Source: Epiperipatus broadwayi
Lineage: Eukaryota; Onychophora; Udeonychophora; Euonychophora; Peripatidae
NCBI GenBank assembly: GCA_028023455.1
Contig: JAQFVV010006275.1
Coordinates: 500,001 to 564,000, forward strand
DNA length: 64,000 nt
Direction of reading: 5' to 3'
Positions 13,201-25,200 of the stretch are shown here, piece after piece. Position 1 is the first letter of the stretch, and every line of letters starts with the position of its first letter. Both the position numbers and the translations under genes were made by a program. The notes below the pieces were generated by a model. The model did not search any database. It had not been told where the DNA came from and worked only from the letters and a program-made list of their open reading frames with translations.

Positions 13201-16200
13201 ATACTTTTATCATCAATGCTCGTAGCATCAAATGTTCATTTTAATGTAATTTTTTCTTAATTTTCAAGACTATATTGTTCATTTTTTCTATTCATTTAAA
13301 ACTTGCTAATTTTATGTTTATTTAAATTAAATTCTCTATCAGCAATGTAAGTTGTTTCACAGTTTTACCTTTATTATTTTAAAACCTTATCTATTTTATG
13401 CTTATTTAAACTAGATTTTTTTTATCAGCATCATGACCTGCTTCAGTCATCACAATATATATGTAATTATTTTAAATTGTAATAATATTACAAACAAATA
13501 ATAATATACAATTTTATAGAGAGGCATTTTTGATTACTTAAATCATAACCATTAATATTAGAACTTATTTGGGTGAGAATAATATATTACATGATTTCAT
13601 GGAAATATGTATTTCAATATTGGTGCATTATCCATTTATTACAGAATATATATATATAAAGTTATTTGTCAAAGTTGCTTCTTTAATTTTTCTTTTTTTA
13701 TTATGGTTTTTTTCATTTAATATTCTTATGTGATCTGAATTAAGTTAAGTTATAAGATTTTTCATGATTAAAACAAACTGAAGCAGTGTTAGAATTATCA
13801 TTTGTTATATTTTTATGATTTTAAAATAGTGATATATATATATGCTTTACAATTATCAAAGTATTTTCTTTTTATATCTAAATATATTATTATACAATGT
13901 TTTTTTTTTAAAAAATAATAATAAAAAAAGACTTATTAATTCATAACTAATTTGATTTATATTTATTAATAAGTAATGAAAAATTACATTATTATTGATA
14001 TGAGTAATTAATTATATTTATTTACTATTCAGGTACCATTTGGTTCTTTAGCATTTATGCCAGGACAATTGATTCATACAAATGAAATTCTAGTTCTTTT
14101 GGGAGATAATTGGTTTGCAGAATGCTCAGCTAAACAATCATGTGAAATAATTGATCGCAGGATTAAAGGTAAGAAGTACTTTTATGTGCATATGTATATT
14201 AATATTGTAATGGTATCCAATTATAAGAGAAAATATTTATCATTGTTAAGGCAGTTGATAAAATGTATATATGTACAAAAATAGTCAAGAGGAATTATGA
14301 ATAATTATTGAGTGACCACATACATGGTGGAGTGACTATAATTTTTATCTTTAATTAATTTATAATAGTCACGATAACAATCAGACTGGGCACACATAAA
14401 GGGCTATGCCTTTGTGCAGATCCAGCTATATTCCCTGATCGCTATTCTTTCTGCATTAATAATATAATTACAAGATAATAAAATAATCTACTTGAAATTT
14501 GGATGAGAAATAAACAAGCAGCAATAACTCTAATTTTAATTAACGAACATAATGAAAATAATATAACAAATTGTATTCACATATTTACATCTAAATATTT
14601 GTATGGAGAATAGGTGTGACAGAAAAGTTTTTGTTTGTTCATAACAATTCATAAAACAGTTTTTTACTAAGTTTCTTCAGTTATCTATTTATGTTTCAGT
14701 GAGCTCATTTTCTTTAACATTTGAATATATATAGATATATGGCCATAAGCATCCTTATATTTTAAATATCTGCAAGCAATTTTTAGTATTTTTAATTTAG
14801 TTTATTTCTATAAACATTTTTTTTTATGATTGAGTATATTGAAATTATGCAAATTTATAAATTCAGTCATAGAAGAGTATTTTCATTTGACAACTAATTA
14901 GTTTCCTTGTGCTATGCATCACATATTATAAGCATCTGCAAGCAGTTATTAGGTTGGCAAATCATAGTTAATCCCTAAGGCATTTTTTTATTTATAATTT
15001 CATAACAAGCTATATTAAAAGAAATTCCAGGGTGAAATACTGACACTTACCTCTGAAACTGCATTATTTTTACTTAAATAATCATTAAACTCTTTTTGAC
15101 TTCCATCTTGTAAGTAGCAAAACAAAGAAGTGGTTTCCTCTCTTTTTTTTGAAAAGGAGATGATGTAAGAGTTTTTTTTTTGACTGGTTTCCATAGCAAC
15201 TTGTATTTTTAATAGCCCATTTTATTTTACAATAAAGAATTGTAATATATTTACAATTTTTACAATTATTATTATTTTAAATTTTTTTATAATTTACTTT
15301 ACACATGATACATTTTAGAAGATATAATAAAAAAAATGCATATAATTTACCAAAAAGCTATACATGTAAACTCTGTCATGGAGATTATTTAGAAATAAAA
15401 TAGAGTCGATTTGGCATAACATTACTTGATTTTATTTCTACTCTTTTTTTTAGCTTCTTAAAATAATATCATGCTTAGCCACATTTCCTTAAAATAGACT
15501 TACAAGTTGGTACAAATATAAAAAAAACATGTCATTCTTGGTCTAGATAATATTTCCCTAATCTTTCTTTCTAACCCTACAAAGCGACTTTCTAACCTAC
15601 TTATTATTTCTTCACTTAGTTCTGTTTTTTTTGTTTTCTCTTGTTTGAATCTCAATTTGTTTTTTTTTTAAGACCTTTGTTTTGTTCTTCCATTTGGCTT
15701 TTCAGTCTTTCAGTTTGGAATTTACAATTATCAATTTGTTTTGTCTGATTCTCACTTTAGCTTTTAATTTCTTTATCTTGAGTTTTAAAATATTTTCACT
15801 TCTTTAAACATGCTTTCCATGTTATCTTTATTTTCTTTTTTAATTTCTGTGAACATAATCATGTTCATAAACTCATTATTATGAATCTCAGTTTCACTTC
15901 CCTGACCTTCCATTTTCACTTTAGCTTGGGTAATTATATCTAAAAAATTATAATAAAATTAACTATTAACTTTTCTATAATAATTTAAAAACATATTTAT
16001 AAAAACTTTAATAATTGTATTTCTTCCTTTAGTTGTTTGACAACTAGAATGCCCATCTCTCTTTCCATTATGTAGCTTTTCTATCATTTCACTGTATTTT
16101 ATTTTTAATGTCTTATTTTATTTATTTGCTTACTATTATCTCTACCAACCTATTTTTTATTACTATCACTGTTTAAAGACACTTATAAATTTATTTATTA

Positions 16201-19200
16201 ATTTTTTTAAATATAGAAATTAATCGCACTTTTTTTTTTCCAATTTAAGCGGGTTTTTCCAAGCAAGATATTCAATACAGCAGTTTATTCATAAACATTT
16301 CTTTTTCATATTAAGCAGACTTTCTAGGTAAAATATCTAAAATAATAGTTTACCACATTTACCTCTTTTTATAAATAAGCAAGTTTTGTGAACAAAACAC
16401 TCTAATATTATATGCTTTAGTCAAAATACTTTTATATAGCTGTTTGTTTAATTTACTAATACTATAAACATAGCATTTCATAAGGCAAAAAGTTTAAATA
16501 TTTTTCATTTTAAATTAATTTCTTGAGAGCATAAACTAATTTATCAAGTGGGTTTTTAAGTCAAGACGATAAATAACTAATTAATTATTGATGATAATAA
16601 TCATTAGTCTCCAAAACACAGTTTTCTTTCTCCTGAATAATTAGTTTCTTTAAATAAATTTAGCAAAATATTTTAAAAGTTTCTGACAATTATTATTATC
16701 TTAACAAGCTAAGAGAATTTTTAAAATGTTATAGTTAACATTAAGATAAACTTCCAATGAATTTATTCTAAAATAAGAAATTTAAATAGTTCTTAAGTGA
16801 AATAGAATAAATTATGTTTGATACCTGTGACATATTAGATTTTAAAATAATGCTTTATTCATTAGTAAACAATTACTTAACATTTTGCTTTCCAAATGCT
16901 TTCTTCAATATTGCTGATTTAGATTTTCAATTAACTGGAGAGAAAGGAAATTTAACACCTGATAGTTTTTTTACATACTCATTTTATTTTTAAAAAAATA
17001 TTTTAAAAATTTTATTAAAATTTTTAACTTCTAGTAGTTTTTATAAAGATGAGCCAAAAAAAATCATAATTAACATATGTGTGTGCACCTTTTATAGTTT
17101 GCTAACATCAGTCATTTTGATTGACGGGAAACATCCTTTTCTCTTGATTTTTCAACCTTTAAATTAACAGTTAATTAGTATCTATGATTTGAATTTAAAA
17201 ATAGTAACAATTTAAGTATTTACTAGACAATCACTCAAACAAGTGATCATTTAGGAATGTTAATAATTATTGAAGATACAAATTAATTAAGAAATTATAT
17301 TGTTAAAATAGAATAAAAAATTAATATTATATAATTATTATATTAATGAACAAATTTAGAGGTTCACCAATATTTAATTTAATTTTTTAAATAAATAAGA
17401 ATATTCACCAATATTTTATTTAATTTTTTAACTAAATAAGAATAGTCTAGAATAATATCCAATATTGTAAAATAAAAAAATATTTCCATTGCACATTCAC
17501 ACACATCTAGAAATTATCCCATACCTTCAAACTAATTTAATTCTTTCTTTTAAATAGCACTAAACTAATTACTTATTTTTTAAATCAATTAAATTAGTTT
17601 AATCTCTGCTGGATTGCAAATATAAATAACATAAATAAATACATAGAATAATATGAAACGACACTGCAAGTAATTTGGCCTAACATAGTTTTATTTACAG
17701 AGGGTTATATACGAAGATAAATAAATCCTTAACAATTATATACACTTTATATATATATGCTATAACATAATATTATGGGCCCAAAGGCATATAAAATAAT
17801 ATTAAAGATTGATACGACCTGTTGCGATGTCCTTAAGTTTATGTTCACATGTCCGGAGGTAAACTCCTAAAGGCTAAAGTGAAAGAGGGGGCTGAGTGGA
17901 GTACCCGTGGAATGGCACATCTGCCTTTCAGAAGATTCACCTAGCAAGCAAGCATACTTTCTCAGCTTTATTCTGGTTCTTTTTCATACACTCCTCGGTG
18001 TTTTAGATTTATTCTCTTGATTGGCCATCAGCTGCCCATGTGATGGTCCATATCTAGAGTTCCCATATTTGATCCCTAATCAGATAACGCATTTAACATT
18101 ATAATTGTTATTTTTAGCAATATGTTTCCATTATCATTAATTCTGATCAGGCATTAAACATTCCAGAGTTGTAATGGCTTTCTTTATTTTATCTTAGATT
18201 AATCTCTATGCTAATTACTGATTATTTATCAGTATAGCTAATCTTAATTAGCCATGTGCTTTTTAGATTTAACTTTATTTTTACAGATATACAATCGTTT
18301 CAATAAATACTACTTATTTTGTTTATATATAAATATACATACATACTAATCATATCCCTTTCCAAGTTCAGAGATTAGCGTTTTACTTTTTTCCTGTTCT
18401 CTGAACTTTACACATAATCACTAAGGTGGGAGGGAATTTTTCGTTCCCTCTTTGAACATTGGGGGGGGGGGGGTTTCGATTCCAAGTCTGAAGTGTTTTC
18501 TTGTTCCTGAGTATCAAGTAACTCATCAATGGCATGAGTGATTTCAGTTTCTACTTTCATATTGTCATCTGGGGCTGCATTGCTGTTATTTTTTTTTAAA
18601 AACAGCTGCGGTGTTTGTTGTATACTTTCATCTTTCCTCAATTGGTTTATGTGTTTATGTAACACTCTTCCATCTGCCATTTGGATGGTCATCACTTGCT
18701 TGCTTAAATGGCGCACAATTTTCATATTTATCCAAAATCTTTCATGATTTTTTTCTGACCCATACATTTTCTTGCGGTCAAAATTTATAGTTTGCACCTG
18801 TAGATACTTCAATATCCTTAGATGGTACAATTTTATCAAGCTTGCTTCACAATCTATAACCTAAATATTTTTTTATGGGTGAGCGCGTTACAAACCACTT
18901 CCTGCAGTCTTTGTTTTTTCATTTTGTTGATGACCGACTTTAAATTTTGCATGGCTTTCTTGGCCAATCCATTTGCTAGGGGGTGGTATGGTGGAGTATA
19001 TATGTGCTTTATTCCTCATTCATGCACAGAGTCTGCAAATTTTTCTGACATGAATCCCATACCATTGTCGGACACTAGAGTTTCCGGAGAGCTTTGTCAA
19101 TGGTTTCATCCAAACACATGTTTTTTAACTGTTTTATATTCGGCCTATCCTAAATAAGCATCAACAGCTACCAGAAACAATTGTCATTGGATAGGGCCGC

Positions 19201-22200
19201 AGTGATCAATATGTATTCTCTATCATGGTTTATCTGCTTCTTTCCAAGACTCAAATTTTTCTGGAGGTGCATTTGCACATGACTGGCAGATTGTGCAGTT
19301 TTTTATACACATTTTAATGTTGCTATTAATTTTCGGCTACCAGACATAACTATGAGCTAATGCTTTTGCCCTGATGATGCCTGGATGATTTCATGTAATA
19401 GATTGAGTATTTGCGATTCACCATTTAGGACTTGATCATCTCTAAGTATACACCTTTTGCAGATGGGCAGTTATTCCCAAGCTTTCTATAGCTCTATGGC
19501 AGGAAAGATGGCCTTTGTTTTTGCCAACCTTTTCTGAATTTTTCTATAATCCATCTGTCGCCAGATTTTTTTCTAATCTAAGCAGTTATTTTGAGCTAGT
19601 AAGGGTCTGGCTTTCCAGTGTGTTGATATAGTTAATTACTACATTGTTTACTGTTTTCTTTAACTGGTCTGGCATTTGCCATAGCACTTCAGCATAACTA
19701 ATTTTTATGCCTTTTTTTTTATAATTGTAACCTGTGAGTATATTAAGCCATCTCAACATATGAGGGCTTAAGTGTTTGGGCATCTGTTGTGTGCCTAGAA
19801 TTCCCAAGAGCAGCTTATGTTCTGTTATTATTTGAAATTGACATCCAGATAGATATTGGTGGAATTTACGAATTCCAAATATTATGGCGAAGGCTTCCTT
19901 ATCTAGCTGGCTGTAATTTTTTTTCACCTTGGACAAGGTGTGTGATGCGTATGCTATAGGACATTCACCTGAGTTGGCTGGGTGGCATATTTCTGCCCCA
20001 CACCATATTCCAACACATCAGTTGTCATAGTTATTTCTAGATCACTGATATAATGGACCAGTAGTTTATTTGATGTTAGAAAGGCTTTGATATGCAGAAA
20101 TTCTTGCTTTTATGCTGCTCCCCACTACTTTTTTTTTAATAAATTGTATAGTGGCCTCGCTATATATGCTTTGCCATCTGGGAAGCTCTTGAAATAGTTA
20201 ACAAGACCCAAAAAAGCCTGTAGCTGTTTTACATTTTTGGGTCTTTTCACTTCAGATACTATTTTGACCTTTTCCGGGAAGGGGCTTGTCCCTGAGCTTG
20301 ACCATATAGCCAGAAACTATTTCTTTAACCTTCCATATACAATTTTTTGCATTTAATTTTGCATCAAATTCATCCAGTCTTAGGGAAACTTTTGCAATAC
20401 ATGTACTCAATTCATTTTCAGAAATTGCAGTGACATTTGTCATCAAAGTAGGGGATGATGCCTTCGAGTCCCCTTAGAAGAGTCTCAACTTTGCTTGAAA
20501 TATACTGGGTGTTGAGGTTATGCCAAATGGAAGTCTTTTCCACCTGAATAATTCTATGTGCCAGTGAGAATTAGAAATTTTAGCAGCTTTGTTGGTAACC
20601 AAGGTTTGATGGAAAGCCACATTCAGATCCAATTTTGCAAAATATTTAGACTTTTGCAGCTATGCTATAATTTTCCCTGGAATTTGGAATAGGGTATGCG
20701 TTTTTGTTTAATGCTTTGTTGCCGGATATGCAGTAATCACCACCCAACGTGTCTGTTCTTTAGGGTTAGTTATTATCACTAATGGAGTAGCCCACCCGGC
20801 TTTCTCTGTTGGCTCAAGCACGCCGTTCTTAACCATTTGATTTATCTCCACTATTTTTTTTTTCGTAAGGGACCTTTCGCAGTCTACAAATTATAGGCAC
20901 TGCTTCAAGTGATATATCTAATGACACCGGTTTAGGAAAATTATCTCTAATGTCTTTTTTAATATCAGTGTTTTTGACCAATGTGATTTTTATTCCAAGT
21001 TGCTGAAACCATTCACGGCCAATGAGGGGATGTATAGGGGCGTCAACTATATATAACAGCAATGTAACTATTTTTCCATTGTTGTTGGTAGTAATTAGAG
21101 CCTGAATTACTTCTTTAATTTTTATAGCATTTCCATTGATGCTTTGAGCTTTAAGATTGGTATGCATCAGCTTAGGTGGCTGTCTCATGTCAGCCATGTT
21201 GGTTTTCCAATCATTAACTGAAATAAAGACACCCTGCTACCACTGTCAATTTCCATCGCTAGGGGTTTTCCATAAATTTTTACAGTAATTCCAAATCTCT
21301 GTGATTGGTCAGTTGCCGTATTATTGATTACAGATTTTCTCTTGCTTAGGTTTTCTGGTAATTCGCCCTTGGCTATTATTTCTTTTTATAATTGCCGAAT
21401 TTCTTATTTCTGCACATTTTTGTCAAATGGCAACTTATATTGCAGTGGTTACAGTGTTCATCTCTGTAAAAACACTCCCTTGCCATGTGACCGGGTTCGC
21501 CACAACAAAAACACTTAATTTGACTTATTTCTATCAGTTATTCCGCTTTGATCGGGTACCCTTCTTTAGGATTGGCAACTGTGTGGATTTCTACTGGATC
21601 GTTATCCACTACTTTCACTGCAGCAAATTCTTTGGCTTGCTGTAAAATAAGTTTGTGAGCTATTCCACATTTGATAGCTTCCTTATAATTAATGTCTTTG
21701 TCTGCCAATAATTACTGTCTCAGACTATTTCTACTCATACCACCCAAGAATTGTGAGGAGAGCTTCCTCCAGGTATGAGTCGTAAATGCAGTTTTTTGTG
21801 AGTTCACAAAAGGCGGTATCATAATCTTGGGTTTTCTCATTATTGCCTTGTTGGAAATTTTTAAAATGGACTCTGGCAATGTGCCTAGACTCACGTGGAT
21901 TAAAATAGTCGGCCAAACAATCTTTAATCTGGTTAAACATTAACTTTTCAGAGGTTTGCGGTTCGCAAAGCCTATTTGCAAATTGGATGACCCCTATTCC
22001 AATGGAACATAATAATGTTGCTGTTTTACATTTATCTTCAACCACTGTTTATAATGAAGAATTTTTCTATTTGTTGGACATATAGTGGCCAGTCACTTGC
22101 CTCTCTTATATCAAAATTCTGACATTGCCGGCTGTATTACGACAACTCATTCAATTTAGCAAAAAAAAAAAAAGTTTTTTCTTATTAAATTGTATGTTCC

Positions 22201-25200
22201 ACAAATTCTATAAATAAGATACTGATCTATTCTGCTGTCAGTGCGCTAATTGTTCTCAACTGACAATTGCGCAAATTTCTGAGGATTCAAATTGTTGAGG
22301 TTTGTAATCAAGAGTGTGACTGCGCCAATTGCTGGGTCCAGCGGCACTCTTTGGCTTGCTGGATTGCAAATATAAATAAATACCTAGAATAATGTGAAAC
22401 AATACTGCAAGTAATTTAGGCAACAGAGTTTTATTTACAGAGGGTTATACACGAAGATAAATAAATCCTTAACAAATATATATGTCAATGATATACACTT
22501 TATATACATATGCTATAACATAATATTATGGGCCCATAGGCATACAAAATAATATTAAAGATTGATACCACCTGTTGTGATGACCTTAAGTTTACTTTCA
22601 CATGTCTGGAGGTAAACTCCACAAGGCTAAAGTGAAGGAGGGTGCTAACTGGAGCACCCGTGGAATGGCACATCTGCCTTTCAGAAGATTCACCTAGCAA
22701 GCATACTTTCTCAGTTCTGTTCTGGTTGTTTTTCATCCACTCCTTGGGGTTTTAGATTGATTTTCTTGATTGGCCAACAGTTGCCCATGTGGTGGTCCAT
22801 ATCTAGAGTTCCCATATTTGATCCCTGATCAGATAATGCAATTAACATTCCAATTGTTATTTTTAGCAATATGTTCCCATTATCATTAAATCTGATCAGG
22901 AATTAAACATTCCAGAGTTGCAATGGCTTCTTTATTTTATCTTAGATTAATCTCAGTTCTAAAACTGATTATTTATCTGTATAGCTAATCTTTTATTTAA
23001 AATTATTTAATTAGCTAAGTATTTTTTAGATTTAACTTTACTTTTACAGATATACAATCATTTTAATAAGTACTACTTATTTTGTGTATATATAAATATA
23101 TACACATACTTAGCAATCTCAAAACTCAATTTTAATAATAGTATTTTAACAAATGGATTGATTATTGTTAAGAACTAATTTAAATAAAATACTTTATTCT
23201 AATTATGACAATTATACATTAACTTCTAACATTAAATTAACATTGAAACAGTTAGATCTAAAGATCCACCTGTTTCACCTACTATAGTCATAGTAGTATG
23301 TTTTTTGTACATTATTTCACCCCAAATTGCATGTATTACTTTAATTCAGAACTCTGAACTTGTGCTCTTGATAATTATAGAGTATGTGCCTGTATAAGTG
23401 CCTATTTCATTGCAATATATACACCAGTAAAGGTAATATATACGCACATATAGCCCGCCATTTATTAAAACTGTGTAGACCTAACAATATGTGCAGCTAG
23501 AATTTACATATAGAATTATATTTAAACTTTGGTAAAAATCACTTATTTAAGATTTAGTCTTAATATGCTCTTAAAATTATTTCAAGTTTATTCTTTGTTA
23601 GAAGTACAGACAGTAAAGTTGTTTATGAGTTAATATTTGCTCAAAATTATATTTTAGTTAAAGATTGATCAGATTGGCATTACTTAAAATTATTTCAAAT
23701 TGATTCTTTGTTAGAAGTACAGGTGGTAAAGTGGTTTATGATTTAATATTTGCTCAAAATTATATTTTGGTTAAAGATTGACCAGATTAGCATTTCTTAA
23801 AATTATTTTAAGTCACACTTTTGTGTAAAACTGCAGACTGTGAAGTTGTTTATGAGTTTTATCATTTGACCAAAATAATATTTTAACTTAATTAGCCTTA
23901 TAGCTAAAAAATCAATTTAAAAATCAATCAGTCATAAATTTTGATTTGACCATATGGAAGGGCCCAAGGGAGAGTTTTTACTCGCAGCTTTAGGCGTGAT
24001 AAAAGATAATTAAGAGCACGAGGTTCAAAGCAGTAGACAAGTGACATGATTAATGCAAGAAAGAAAGGGGGGTGGTGCTGAAAATAGCTATAAAAGCTTA
24101 TAGTTTTCGTATTGAAAAAAAAACAAAACAAAACACCATAACTTTATGTAATTTGGCTGGTAACATCATGGGGAGACTGAGTTTGAGTACTGTATCAAAA
24201 AACCTAAAGTTGCTAAGATAAGAACCATCGGCTAGTGGGATATAGAGTTGCTGTTTATCTTCCACTAGAGCTGTTCTACCAATGGTAATAACATCACCCA
24301 TCTTACATCAAAGAACCATCAACAACTGCCCTGAAAATATAAGCCAGCTGCATTGATAATAATGGAGCTGTATCTAGAAGCCGCACCAGCAATAATGAAG
24401 CTGTACCTAGTAAGCCACCTCAGCCATAAGCAAGCTGTATCTAATAAGCCGCATTAAAATGGTGAAACTGTATCTACTAAACTGCGTCAGAAAGAAAGAA
24501 GCCATATCGCTTCCATCAATGGAGAATAGGAATCCCGCTTGGAGAAGCCGCCCAGCCATGTATATTTACTAGAAGCCCTCTCGAGAATTACGGTAAAGCA
24601 TGTTAAAAATACCATTTTATTCTTTAAAATAACTATCAAGCTAGCAATCATTATGTCTTCTGCATAACTCTGCTAAGTAAATGTAAATCTGCTATTGATC
24701 TTTAATTTAAGGTAGTTACTTTATAAAATCTTGCATGATCATACACATATATTCATTTTAATCTTTAATGTTTAAACCCTAAAACTTTAGTAATAGTTGT
24801 ATTACAACATTATTTATTGTTTAGATGTTATTCTAGGTCATTCTTTATTATAGTTATGTTTGATTTATGCTAAAGTAATCAGAACGGAGTTTGGCGAATT
24901 GTTAATTGTCCGAGAGATACTTACATGCTCTCATTGTGCTAATTTGCTATAAAGAAACAGGCAAACTCCCTTCTGGAATTAATATTCTTCCGCCAGTAAT
25001 AATGCGGCTATCTATAACATGGCCAAGTAAATAATTATAAAGAGTTGCATTAGGCAAGAGCATTTTTCTACAATATATAGGCAATTAATATTTAGATCTT
25101 TAATAACTCCTAAAATTTTCTTCAAAACCCTATAATTATATACCTTAAGTGGTACAGATAACTCTTAAGCCAGATTCAATGTATTTTCCCATAGTAGAAT

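Larger units (their letters stand above)
17607..23115 (-). mobile_element. Ty3/gypsy LTR retrotransposon, full-length but inactive
   Basis: Two direct LTRs (17607-18352 and 22357-23115) are flanked by the 5-bp target duplication ATCTC (17602-17606 and 23116-23120). On the minus strand the order is gag, two zinc knuckles, protease, reverse transcriptase, RNase H, integrase: the Ty3/gypsy arrangement. A purine tract abuts the 3' LTR. Frames are broken by many stops, and the LTRs differ at several percent of sites plus small indels, so the insertion is old. It sits antisense in URI1 intron 3. Confidence 0.95.

Noticed and set aside
14057-14284. 75-codon open reading starting at an internal Met
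   Set aside because: It is URI1 exon 3 running past its GTAAGA donor into intron; the tail is not conserved.
14949-16153. Possible mariner element: TTAGGTTGGCAAAT at 14949 and ACCAACCTA near 16144, 1.2 kb apart
   Set aside because: The ends match for only about 10 bases, no D,D34D transposase frame is readable, and the interval contains an unrelated antisense LINE coiled-coil relic.
18461-18473. Run of 13 G as a G-quadruplex or regulatory signal
   Set aside because: A single homopolymer in a dead retroelement, likely slippage or assembly uncertainty.
18538-19157. Plus-strand readings over the gypsy integrase
   Set aside because: Antisense shadows of the minus-strand integrase frames.
21324-21645. 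Plus-strand Cys-rich readings
   Set aside because: They are the complement of the gag zinc-knuckle region; the CCHC pattern is on the minus strand.
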